DNA of 64,000 bases. Source: Voacanga thouarsii (taxonomy: Eukaryota > Streptophyta > Magnoliopsida > Gentianales > Apocynaceae). Position numbers and translations under genes: made by a program. The notes beneath the pieces are model-generated. The model made no database searches, was not told the DNA's origin, and worked only from the letters and a program-made list of their open reading frames with translations. Numbering within the stretch: position 1 is the stretch's first letter; each line of letters starts with the position of its first letter. Positions 44,826 through 55,502 of this stretch are shown piece by piece. The stretch lies in assembly GCA_026120185.1 (NCBI GenBank), contig JANUWF010001622.1, positions 2,105,501-2,169,500 of the forward strand, given 5' to 3'.

Positions 44826-47800
44826 TGAAGTTTTGTTGGAAGACTTTTGATTTTGTTCATCTGCTGTTCTTGGTGAGTACAAATATTGAATTTGCAGTAT
44901 TTTTTTAGGTTTATATTCTAAAAACATTAAAGAGTGATTTTTAATAGAATTTGTAAAGAGTGATTTTTTACTTGCATAATGTGGAGTGGGAAATAACAAT
45001 TTTGACAGTAATGATGATTATCCATTTTTGGACTATCATGATTCAAGATCATAACTGGAAGTTAGAAGGGAAAAGAGAAGTGAGGAAGAGGAAAAATTGC
45101 TACATAATGATGCTAGTGATAGTTTCACAGTTGCGATTTGTTGTTCCATGCTGCCTTCACATGTTACCCTCAAGTTGGGGTACTCCATTATTTTTCATTT
45201 TTTTCCTTGTGGGTTTGGTTTGGGAGGTGGTGGGGTGGGGGTGGGGGTGGGGTTTGGTGTTGGTAGGGTTGTGGTTGCATGGCTTCCCATTACCTAAAAG
45301 TGGATGAATATCTAAATTGAAGGCTGTAATTCTTAAGTAGCTCAGTTTTAATGTGTACTTAGCATTTGGTGTGATTTGCAAGGCTAGTATACTAATAGAG
45401 TTTTGGTTTTCATTGTCTATCTGATTGTCTTCGAAGCCATTAGATATTTCCTCATTTTGTGCAACATAAACATAACATTTTTGCTTGTCTCGTGGATACT
45501 GGCACCTTTTACGTGGTAGGATGTTTGCAAATTTGCAAGTATACTTAACTTTAAGCATTCTTCTAACTAAAATCTTCTAATGGTATGAACTAAAATCTTT
45601 ATCATCATACTACAAATCTGAACTGTTGTCATTATTTTTTTTTTTCATTTTATCTAAATTTGTTTAATGGTTTTCCTTGAAGGAAGGCTTTGAACTGATG
45701 AGAAAAGGGAAAACACTGGACGCAAAAGGATTCAAAAAGTGAATCCTTTGAGTTGCAATTTTGTTTGGATGCATTATGGAGCCGAGATAATATGATTAGA
45801 ATATAAACCTAAAAGATGTACTTCTCAATGACCTTCTCAAAGACTTTTGTTTTGGCTAATGACCTATTCACTAATGATAGCTTTGTGGTACATTTCTCAT
45901 TCTTTTCTTTTCTTTTACTCATTGTATAACATGATTACAAGTGAAACAAATTCTTCATGCTTGAACATATGGTTGCTGCTTGTTGATGCTGGAGCTACTA
46001 AATTTGTTCTGTTTTGTTGTATTTTTTGCATTTCTGTTATCATCTTTTTTTCTCTTTTTTTAACTTATAAGAATGGATCCCCGTGAGTGATGGGTTATCA
46101 TTCCTTGTGAGTGATGGGTGATCATTCCCTATGGATAATGGGTGATTACCATTTTATTGTTGTGACAGTTAATGTTTTTTTTTTTTTCAAATGTTGTTGA
46201 TTTTGTGGTGACTTTGTGCCTAGAAACGTCCAAGATATACGGGGAAACTATGCCGATTTTTTTTTTTTTTGGCATCTTGATACTCCAAATAAGTTGATTA
46301 CCCTCTCGCCATCGCCGTGTCCATCCCTCCGGGTTAACCGTGTTTGTCGTTCTTCTTACCATACCGAGTTTTGGTTCTAGACTAGCTCATATGCAGTTTA
46401 TGTTGAGTATAGGTTGGTAAGGGTTGTTGAATATTGTTCTGGCTCTCTTCTTTTCTTCTAGACTATTACTTGAGATTTTGTCGGAGGCTTGTTGGCATCC
46501 ATATGAGTTTTGTTTCTCACAAGGTGATATTTTGTATAATTTCTCAAAGGATATTTTTCTCCCTTGTATATGGATGGATAAAGGAAAAAAGAAGCTATTA
46601 GTTTTCTTCTTATTAGCTAACTTATTGTTCAATGCAGTGCAAGACAAAGATCATTTTTATATGTATTTATGGCTTTTTGTTGAGTTGAATTATTTGAAGA
46701 TGCATAGTTTTGGCAGTTGTTGGTGTAATTGGAATTGTTTGATGCTTCATGGTTAGTTTGTTTTTCCTATAGGCTGGAAACAAGGATTTTAAAGTACAAT
46801 ATATCTTCTATCTAAATATGCTTAAGGACAAAGATAATGAGCATTTTCTCTCTTTCTTTGCCTCCTCCTTCTTCATCTTTTGTGTTACTATTTTAGGCTA
46901 ATTTTTTATGGCTGAAATTTAAACATGAGCATGCAAAAATACTGAGAAGAATGACCATAACTACAAATATATCTTTTGGTAGAGTTTAAAGGAGAATGCA
47001 CAAAGTACTAAGAGCAGTTCTACTATTAATTTCATCCAAAACCATGCAAAAGCTTTATCAGTCTTATATTAGGCACTTGAAAGTTTGTTTTCATCTTTTC
47101 CGTGCTTACCTTCATTCATTTGCAAAATACTATATCAGAATCTGCAAAATAGAACACTTACCCTTGGGAAGAACCTTAGTTAGGGGTTCTGATACACCAA
47201 GGTTAATCAATAAAGACCTAAAAGCAAACTCCAAGTCAGCTTCTTCCACATTTGAACTATATGAATTGTTCAGATTAACCTTAAAGATAAATATCTCAAA
47301 GACTGTTGAAAATTTATATTGTTCAGATTGACTGCTGCTACTACTTTTTGATTAATTAGACTGCGAAAAATTTATGTCAGTGCAATTTGCATGCATTAGA
47401 TAACTTCATTTTGTCTATTTCAAAGAAATACGTGAGACCAGTTTAACTTGTATATAACTTGTCCATTCTCCTATTCTCGGGTATTAGTTTGATGGTGATT
47501 GTATGCTGAGTTCATTCCTTGCAATCCTAACAGAGGTTAGACTTTATCCTTTTTTCTTATGTGTACTTTTGACATGAGTGGCATCACCTAACATATGTAG
47601 GTTTTGAACTAGAGGTTTATGTTTTAAAATAAAATGGTTTCCTTAGTTAATTAAGTAAATGATTTTAACCCCTGTTTTAGAGTAAAAGTAGAATTTTGTG
47701 TTGAATGTTGGAAAATGAATTTACTCATAGAAATGGCTGTAAGTGCTTCAATTTTTCTTATGTGACCCCCTCACAATTTATATAGTTAATGGTGAGAGAT

Positions 47801-47939
47801 TCCTTAAATCTATTACATCATTATTATCTCATGTCAAATTTTAAATTTTTTTTATTACAGAATTTCAATCCTTATTATTATTTGTTTTACATTTCAAAAT
47901 CTTTTAATATTTTTTATTTTAAATTTCATCACATACAAG
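44826..47939. other. CACTA 3 interior, no recognised gene
   Basis: A possible short exon ends at a GT donor at 44872 (gttcttg|gtgagtac). The rest is low-complexity or unrecognised. A gtgagtgatgggt(t/g)atcattcc duplication occurs at 46084-46127. Several open stretches of 60-115 codons have no family features. Confidence 0.4.
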
Positions 47940-48199
47940 ATGTACGTGATTTCATGAGGCAACAACAGTCTACATTTGGTGGTTGGATGGCAGCTATGTC
48001 GGACAAGATGGGTATTCATGCACCATCTATGTCATCCATAAAGGAGATAGAAGCGTGTATAGCGGCTGCTAATGCTGATGATGAAGATCCAAATGCTGAC
48101 GATAGATTTGATCCAGCTGATAAGCACCCGGGCCTACGTAGGGGCTCTCGTTCCCCTCCTCCACCCCCTTCTACAGCTGCTCCTTCATTAGTTACATAA
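47940..48199 (+). CDS. Probable last exon of a CACTA-encoded protein (TnpA-like)
   Basis: After a pyrimidine-rich stretch and an acceptor (acatacaag, ending 47939), an open frame reads VRDFMRQQQSTFGGWMAAM and on to a SIKEIEACIAAANADDEDP acidic part and a Pro/Ser-rich tail ending SLVT at TAA. The local GC content is higher than around it. C-terminal ends of plant TnpA/Transposase_24-type proteins often have such a Gln- and Met-rich stretch followed by a low-complexity tail, which is the basis for the call. Upstream exons were not identified, so the gene is incomplete or decayed. Confidence 0.4.
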
Positions 48200-48464
48200 A
48201 CTTTGTTATATTTATTTTTATACTCTTTATACACTATTATTTATTTCTGTGAATTATTTTACTTTTTTAGATACTTATTATGTATTTATATTATATTACA
48301 TTTTAGTATTTTAATTATATTTATTCGAGCTTATTTTTAATTTTTTATAATATTTTTTTGGATTATGAACATAGTTTTGGCATTTATTTATATAGTGTTT
48401 CAGGACTGATTTATAAGGAATTAATAATTTAAAATAAATATAATAATAGAAAAATAAAAAATAA

Positions 48465-49348
48465 TCGTAAAATCCTCGCAATTTGCAACGATTTAGCGAG
48501 GGCTAGAAAATTTCGTTGCAAATTTCGACGCTGTAATCAGGTAAAAAATTATTTGCTTTGCGAGGGTCCAAAACCGTCGCAATTTACGACGGTTTTGCGA
48601 GGATCTTTTTGGGCGGCGGTTTTGCGAGGGCCACGGCTTGGGCCCTCGCAAAACCCTCGCAATTTGCGAGGGTTTTGCGAGGGCCATCACTTAGGGTTAA
48701 TTCTCCCCTCGAAAAACCATCGCAATTTGCGACGGTTTTGCTAGGGCCATGACATGGGGTTAATTCTCCTCTCGCAAAATCGTCGCAATGTGCGACGGTT
48801 TTACGAGAGCCAAAGTCAACCCTCGCAAATTGCGAGGGTTTTGCGAGGGCCATGAATTGGGGGTTAATTCTCCCCTCGCAAAACCCTCGCAATTTGCGAG
48901 GGTCAAGACTATGCGGTTATTATTCCCCTCGCAAATTGCGAGGGTTTTGCGAGGGCCAAAAAAGACCCTCGCAAAACCGTTGCAATTTGCGACGATTTTG
49001 CAAGGGCAACGACTTAGGAGCCCTCGCAAATAGCGACGGTTTTGCAAGGGCCTTTGCCCTCGCAATTAGCAACGCTCTGTAAAGACCCTCGCAAAACCGT
49101 CGCAATTTGTAAGGATTTTGCTACGGTTCAATGTTTTTCGTCGCAAAACGGTCGCAAATTTGCTTCTTTTGGCAAAGTTTGACCAAAAATATTCGTCGCA
49201 AAATCATCGCAAATAGCAACGAATTTTTTTTGCCCCCGCAAAACCGTCGCAAATAGCAACGGTTTCCATTGTGCGACGGCCAAAAACCGTCGCAAAATTG
49301 GTTAGCGACGGTTTTTGGCCGTCGCAAAACTCGATTTTTCCTGTAGTG
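48465..49348. repeat. Sub-terminal repeats, right end of CACTA 3
   Basis: About fifteen copies of aattgcgagggttttgcgagggcc and inverted forms, denser and better preserved than at the left end. Variants with gcgacggttttg appear towards the terminus. Confidence 0.88.
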
Positions 49349-49534
49349 TTGGTTTCTGATTTGGATTATATGTCATCATGAAATCAACAGTGATGCCTCA
49401 CCTACACTTCTAAGAGGAGAAGAGAAGAAGATTTCATGTTTCTTTCCAAAAAATTGCTGTAACAGATCAACACAATTTGACATACGAAGGAAGCAAGATT
49501 AAATGCCAAAACAATGTAACAGCCCATTTCCTAT
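49349..49534 (+). promoter_or_regulatory. Distal promoter of LTP pseudogene copy 6
   Basis: Matches the copy 5 promoter (gatttggattatatg, then cagtgatgcctca). The gtaacagcc motif at 49515-49523 is followed 11 bp later by the Mutator-like insertion. Confidence 0.6.
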
Positions 49535-51008
49535 GGCTGGCGATATTGCCAGAGCAATATTCCTCCTGCCAACGTAATTTTCATAGAAATTTTTATTCTA
49601 TGGGCAAATTTATCATTCTTTGATCAATTTTAAGTATTTTTCAAATCTTTATCTTCTTTAAATTTATCTCACTCCTCTCTCTTCTCTCCTCTCTCCTCTC
49701 CTATTCTTACTCCTACATAATATTTTCTTCTCTCTCCTCTCCTCTCTTACCTATTTCAACATGATTAACCTCTTTGATCTCATCAGGAAGCCATATTACT
49801 TGAACACCATTGTCCTCTTCTTCATTGCCCTGTAGAAACAACTGTGAGAGAAATATGGAGCCATGCGAGAGAAGAGAGGGAAATAGAAGAAAGAGAGAAG
49901 AGAGAGGAATGGTGAGAGGAGAGAGAAGAAAGGGAGAAGGAAAACCATGAGAGGAGAGAGGAGAGTGAAGAAAATATTACTCCCTCCATCCCAAATTAAG
50001 TGTCCCCTTTAACCGATTGCGCGGGAATTAAAAAAATTAAGTTTTTTAGTTAATTAAATATTCTTTTTCATTTTTATCCTTAAAACTCAATGATAAGTAT
50101 ACAAACTCCAAAATTTTGATGTACTAACTCCAACTTGTTTCTCTCTCTTGAATATTTAATTCTTTATAAAAAGTGGGTCAAAATATTATAATTTAACTAC
50201 TACTGTATTCAAATAGGTGGTAAAAGTTGTACTGTATTAATGTTTTTTGAAAATTAACTAGATGAACATCAATAGTAGAACTCGTAAAACGAGCTTTGAT
50301 TGTAGTATTTTAAATATGTTTAGGAAATAGGATGTTATTAAATAGGGGTACATTTGGAAAATGAAATCTTGATTTTCTAAAGGGAGAGATAATTTGGGAC
50401 AAAAATTATACTAGAAAGTGGACAGATAATTTGAAAGGAGGGAGTATGTAAGAAGAAGAGGATATTCAATTTGGAAGAAGGCAGGCATAGTACCATTAAA
50501 AGCCAAGACTTAAGACTTACTTGATCCATGAAACAATTCTTGTAAGAGCATGTAAAGTGAACAACGGAATAAGAAAGGACAAGTGCCCCTCACAAACGTT
50601 AGAATCCTACCGGACGAGGACAAAAAATGAATATGAGAGAGAATGAGAGACAAAAGATGACTAGAGGGAAAGTAGGGTGAGAAACTAGGGAAAGAAAATT
50701 AGGAGGAGGAAGTTTTTCAAGTGAGAGAGGAGAGAGAAGAGGGGAGAAAAAAGGAAGAGGACGCATGAGGAGAGAGAAGAGAGGAGGAAACCCTGGGAGA
50801 AGAGGGAAGAAATAGGTAAGAGAGGAGAGATGAGAGAGAAGAAAATATTATGTAGAGTAGGAGTAGGAATAGGAGAGGAGAGAAAAGTGAGATAAATTTA
50901 AAGAAGATAGAGATTTGAAGAATATTTAGAATTGATTATAGTAGGGTAAATTTGTTCATAAAATGAAAATTGCACAGGAAAGATATTACTCTGGCAATAT
51001 CGCCAGCC
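49535..51008. mobile_element. Mutator-like element with long inverted ends
   Basis: Ends GGCTGGCGATATTGCCAGAG and CTCTGGCAATATCGCCAGCC are perfect inverted repeats. The similarity continues inward for about 200 bp as a pyrimidine-rich left arm and purine-rich right arm (ctacataatattttcttc against gaagaaaatattatgtag). The target duplication is 9 bp, ATTTCCTAT (49526-49534 and 51009-51017), and the unfilled site is present in the copy 5 promoter. No coding capacity was found. It contains a nested Stowaway. Confidence 0.93.
49980..50444. mobile_element. Stowaway MITE nested in the Mutator-like element
   Basis: Starts CTCCCTCCATCCCAAATTA and ends with ggagggag; TA on both sides (49978-49979, 50445-50446). 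465 bp, rather long for the family. Non-coding. Confidence 0.88.
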
Positions 51009-51017
51009 ATTTCCTAT

Positions 51018-51162
51018 TCCAAGAAGCATTTATCCTTTGTTATCAGCCATCAGACCCTATATATACCCCCTCTGAGCTTCCCTTCTAGCAGACCATCAAT
51101 ACACAACCCTGAAAATACGTACGCATATCAAACACTTTCTGTCAGTTGCCATTCAACATAAA
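51018..51162 (+). promoter_or_regulatory. Core promoter and leader of LTP pseudogene copy 6
   Basis: A ctatatatacc TATA box at about 51058-51068 and the leader block catatcaaacactttctgtc. Separated from its upstream motif by the 1.5-kb Mutator-like element. Confidence 0.55.
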
Positions 51163-51520
51163 ATGAAGGGATTCATTGTTTCAGCAATTGCAGTCATTAA
51201 TTAGCCTTGATTCAGCGCATGGTTGAACCAGGGCAAGCCATCTCTTGTGGCCAGGTGAATGGTTTCATGGCAGGGGCGGAACTACATGTGGTGTTGGGGG
51301 CTCCCAAGAATTTTTAAAAAATTATATGAAATTAGTTTTAAATAAATATTATAAAATAATATAATAAAAAAATGTTTATTGAATGTGATACATCATTAAA
51401 GGTGAAATAATATAATTAAAAATACAATTTGATTAGTTTTATCATGTAGTATAAATTCTTAATTTTGAAAAGTTATTTATTATATTTGAATTGTATCAAT
51501 GGATAATCAAGATAAAGAAG

Positions 51521-51567
<47 letters not shown>

Positions 51568-52130
51568 AATAACTCTTGTTCTTACTTTTTCAATTTCTAC
51601 AATTACCACGAAACAATTTTTTTCAATTATGAATATGGTAAAAATTAAACTTTGAAGTAGGATGAAAGATGATTTTTTATCAGATTATTTAAGAGTATAT
51701 ATTGAAAAAATTGCAAAAAAAAATTGATGAAGGAGGCATCAATTGGCCCCTAATAATTCAGGTCCGCCCCGTTTCTTGGGTCCCTGCGTCCCACATCTCA
51801 CCGGTGGCGGTGAGCCAAGTGCTCCATGGAATGGAGTGAAGAGTTTAGTCGGGGCGGCCACAACCACCGCAGGCAAAAGGGAAGCTTGCAGCTGCGTTAA
51901 AGAAGCTGCCAATCGCTTCTCAGGTCTGAAGGATGATGCAGCCCAAGCTCTTCCTGGCAAGTGCGGAGTCAAAATGGATATATATCCCCATCTCCAAGAA
52001 AATCAACTGCGACAAGTAAGTTTTAACTTCCCCCTAAACTGCATTCTGCTGCCATAAATCTATACGTGGAAAGGAATTTTAACTATACTTATGATGAACA
52101 ATTCTTGTATTTTTTGACACTGTGAGCTAA
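51163..52130 (+). pseudogene. nsLTP1 copy 6, pseudogene split by a hAT-like element
   Basis: ATG at 51163 is followed by a good signal-peptide start, but a net 5-base gain at about 51201-51206 (gcagtcattaattag) creates a TAG after 13 codons. The exon is then split by a 500-bp transposon (51271-51770). After it the CC cysteine pair is lost (a gctccatggaatgga stretch replaces gctccatgttgcagtgga). A tata insertion near 51980 shifts the frame before the last cysteine. The acceptor gacag is gacac at 52116-52120. The donor gtaag at 52016 remains. Upstream the promoter also carries a transposon. Clearly non-functional. Confidence 0.95.
51271..51770. mobile_element. hAT-like non-autonomous element in LTP copy 6
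   Basis: Ends CAGGGGCGGAAC and GGTCCGCCCC are imperfect inverted repeats of the CAGGGGCGGA type known from plant hAT MITEs. Flanking gtttcatgg (51262-51270) and gtttcttgg (51771-51779) give an 8-9 bp target duplication with one mismatch. The original gtttcttgg is present in copies 1, 2 and 4. Contains an (AT)n run at 51524-51562. Confidence 0.85.
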
Positions 52131-52315
52131 TTATGATATGGTGGTCATGATCAATCAAGCAGGAATAAGGAAGGAGCTGAGAAAGCTAATTTTGGATGTT
52201 TTGATATACTGTTTTATTACTTTTCTTCGAAGGAACCATTTGTAATGCAATAAACTTCTGTTTTGTTTAATTTTAAAATAGCATTTATATATGGTGCTTC
52301 TTATTGCTTAGACTT

Positions 52316-52361
<46 letters not shown>

Positions 52362-52613
52362 ATGTGTGACCAAGTTCGCACCATTCCATAGTGAAGCATA
52401 GAAAGAGAGCAAAAATCATGAAGCCTATAAGACCATAAAGGAGCGTCTTCGAGACCATTGCTAGGTGATGAGAGGGTCCTTGCAGCCACTAAAGCTTAAT
52501 AAAGTATGCACAGTTTCATACATATTACAATTAGATTTAAACTATAAGAAATTATTGTACTATTTTGGAAAAAGGAAAACAAAAGCAAAGAAAATGATAG
52601 TTAAAAAATTATC

Positions 52614-52888
52614 GAAAAATTAGTTGATTGAATCCCTTAACTTTTATATTTTGGGGGTTTAGATCTCTTTTTTTTTTTTTTTAACTTTTTAGGCCCCTAA
52701 TCATTATTTTGTGTGGTTTTAGTCTTTTTTTAGGGGTTCCGTTAGTTAAACCTTCATCTGACTAACTTAACTCTAATAAAAGGATCAAAATGATATAAAA
52801 ATAATAGTTAGAAGACTTAACAAGTAAAAAAAAAAAAGACTAAAATCGTTAAAAATAAAAGTTAAAAGACTGAATCGAAAAAATTTTC
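52614..52888. mobile_element. Fold-back MITE, copy 1
   Basis: Left arm gaaaaattagttgattgaat and a right arm whose complement reads gaaaattttttcgattcagt, similarity extending to cttttaacttttat. About 275 bp. The centre holds ggcccctaat and a gtgtggttttagtc stretch shared with 53759-54038. Confidence 0.6.
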
Positions 52889-53758
52889 ATTAAATAATAA
52901 AACAATTAAAAAATTTGCCTCCAAATTTGGAAAATTTTTGAATTAATTTAAAGATGAATTTTTGAAATTTTATTTTTAAAAATAATAAAAGTATTCATTG
53001 CAAATCTATCTCAAATTTAATTAAAATTTGGAAAACAAATTCAGAATAGATTATTAAAAATATATAAGTTATTTAATAAAATTAAAAATAAATTAATAAT
53101 AAATCCATTTCAATTCCATCCCAAATTTGGGATGGATTTAACATGCAAAATTCTTATACAAGAATTTATTCCAAGTTAAAGATGGTCAGTTAATAAAAAA
53201 TTTAAAAAGAAATTAGTTAAAATTTATTTTCAACTTTGAGTGGAATTGGAGATAGATTTTTTAGAAAATTTTATTATTTAAAAATTAAAAGAAAAAAACT
53301 AATAAAAGAATCCAACGCAAATCTATCTCAAATTTAAGAGAAATTTTAGAATAAAATCTTAAGAAAAAATTATTATTTAATGAAAAACAAAAATCAAGGA
53401 ATTAATCAAGGAATACTTGTCAATTTTAATTAATCTGAATCGTTGATGTTCTAATTTTACTTTTAATTGATCTAATAGAATGATCAGTATAATTATTTTA
53501 TTAATATTTTTTTCTTTTTCTTTTTTTTACTATTTGATATGATATAAGTTAAATGAATAGATATATCATTAATTTAATAGTCATATATTTGAAATTAAGC
53601 AAGTCATAATGGAATATTATTTAAACACTTTGATAAAATGACAAATTATATTTGATGTGATTAAAATTTAATATATTTACTTTTTTTAATTTTTATAGAA
53701 AAATCTAACAATTAGATTATTAATTTGTGAAACTTATATATACTTTATAGATATATTT

Positions 53759-54038
53759 GAAAAATTAGTCGATTCAATCCTTTAACTTTTATTTGATATT
53801 TTTGATCCCTTTTTTTTTCAACTTGTTAGGTTAGGTCCTCTAACTATTATATCTGTGCGGTTTTGGTCATTTTATTAAGGTTTCGTTAGTCAAATAACGG
53901 TTTGACTACTGAAACTCTAAAAAAAAAAAAAAGACCAAAACTACACAAAAATAATTGTTAGAAGTTCTAAAAAATTTTTTTAAAAAAACTTAAACCTCCA
54001 AAATATAGAAGTTAATGAATAGAATCAGTTAATTTTTC
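53759..54038. mobile_element. Fold-back MITE, copy 2
   Basis: Left arm gaaaaattagtcgattcaat, right arm complement gaaaaattaactgattctat. Same orientation and similar length as the copy at 52614. Contains the related gtgcggttttggtca stretch. Confidence 0.6.
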
Positions 54039-54587
54039 AAAAATCATGCCTTGTCAGAAATCTGATTTGGGACTTGGTTCATGTGTTAAGTCTGCCAGGA
54101 ATTGAATTTAGGACTACAGGTTGCATTTGAGCCTATGACTCGTGTGCCACGGGGGCAGCCTTAAGGCAGTTAAGGTGGCCTGTTAGAAGGCCCCAAGTGT
54201 TTTATTATTATTTATTAGGTTGTTGCTAGTGTTATGTACAGGAAAAATATATTTATTTTTTTAAAGTTATAAATACATTATTGGTATAATTACAGATCAC
54301 CACAAAGTAAAGAAGAAGAGCTCTAGGATTGAGCAAATAAAATTTCTCCATATGCTAATGATGTTTACCCCATTATGCTACTTAGACAACAAAGAGGAGC
54401 CACGAAGACAAAATAAGTCCTTAATTTGAAATCTACTGTCAAGGAGGTGAAGAATAAATAATGCTCAATTTATTATTCAATGGCAATCAAAACTAGGGTT
54501 AAATAACAACTTAACACCCCTGAAGCTTGAAAGGAAGGGTTATTCTATTTGAAACTATTAAGCGAAACTGAAGCTCGAAAGGAAGGG

Positions 54588-55154
54588 TTATTCTATTTGA
54601 AAACTATTAAGCAAACGTTTACAACCCCAAGGACTTGTCATATAGAAGCCACAAGCTTGAAGACTCTCCACCACCTCTGTAATTATTCGATCAGGGACTT
54701 TTTCTGTTGTCGACTCCATGGATGCAGTTAAAACAGACTCATACCACACTTCTTGACTAACAAATCTAACACCCCCATCATCTTCGCAATCAGCGAAGCA
54801 TTCTTCATTGTCATCAATATCATCCAAGTCACTATCACCACATTCTTCAGCTTCATCATCACTATCCCTGCAGTTCTGATACATATAGTTCGGCGGGTAC
54901 GATCTAACACTTGAAGTGACTGAATCATCTCCAGATATTCCCTAGGAGTCGCTTGATTTTGATAAAATTTCATCTTTTTCTTTGTCAATAAATTTGTTGA
55001 AATCGGGCAAAGATTCAGTGCTTTCAAAGAGTAGTGAATCATGCTCAAAGGTAGTGACATTTGAATTAAATGTAACTCTTTTCCTAGCACTCGAGCTCGA
55101 TTGCTCTTCGGGACTGCAAGTTTCTGTATAAGAATTGTAGCAACTAATCATCAT
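54588..55154 (-). pseudogene. Uncharacterised acidic plant protein gene with one in-frame stop
   Basis: Minus strand from ATG 55154: a Ser-rich start with the RKRVTFNSNVTTFE motif, similar to the K(K/R)VTF..NV.TYE motif of an uncharacterised plant protein family, then an acidic linker. A single TAG at 54942-54944 interrupts the frame, which continues open to 54588 with a second acidic stretch (SDLDDIDDNEECFADCEDD) and a C-terminal part ending LLNSFQIE. Apart from that stop the 189-codon frame is coherent. It could be a young pseudogene, a sequence error, or a gene with an intron over the stop. Function unknown. Confidence 0.5.
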
Positions 55155-55502
55155 CTAGTTATGAATAACTAAAACCACCAAAAATCCAAAACCATTACAG
55201 CTTCGAGATAAATTGTACTCCTATAAGTGTTTTCAATTCTCAAAGAAAATAAACGAAAACCACAAAATTTTTTTGCCCAAAATAACTCAGAAGAATCAAA
55301 GAAAACCATTAATAACCCATAACCTTGCAATTTGAACCCAAGAAAAAACTACAAAAAATTAACCTTAAAATCTCAAACAACTGTTATCCATCTCGAACCC
55401 TCTATTTTAATTATGAATCCAAGAAATGAAGAATCAATAAAAATTCGATCATTCTTCCCCACCCTTTCTTTTTAGTAGAGACAATCAAAACAATGTTGCG
55501 GC
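55155..55502. other. Non-coding spacer
   Basis: Nothing recognised. Presumably promoter of the minus-strand locus to its left. Confidence 0.4.

Larger units (their letters stand above)
42010..49348 (+). mobile_element. CACTA transposon 3, approx. 7.3 kb
   Basis: CACTACAGGAAAAATC at 42010 and GATTTTTCCTGTAGTG ending at 49348 are perfect inverted ends (16 bp). The flanking triplets are TAG and TTG, one mismatch from a 3-bp target duplication. Both ends carry arrays of (cc)ctcgcaaattgcgagggttttgcg. Inside are AT-rich tandem repeats, a C-rich pyrimidine tract and one plausible last exon of a transposon protein (47940-48199). No TnpD-type transposase was recognised. It lies between the downstream block of copy 5 and the promoter of copy 6. 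Confidence 0.9.
52131..54587. other. Intergenic DNA with MITE pair and palindromes
   Basis: 3' flank of copy 6 to about 52290, a (TA)n run at about 52316-52362, two related fold-back elements (listed separately), and AT-rich DNA. At 53115-53136 there is a perfect 22-bp palindrome with arms tccatcccaaa. The words gcaaatctatctcaaattta recur at about 52999 and 53314. A gaagctcgaaaggaagggttattctatttgaaa(a)ctattaag duplication lies at 54522-54610. No gene called. Confidence 0.5.

Noticed and set aside
45847..46086. Membrane-like small protein (79 codons)
   Set aside because: T-rich DNA in the interior of CACTA 3 gives hydrophobic peptides by chance; no conserved motif.
48493..49327. Arg/Pro/Ser-rich small proteins
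   Set aside because: By-products of the ctcgcaaattgcgag array of CACTA 3 on both strands.
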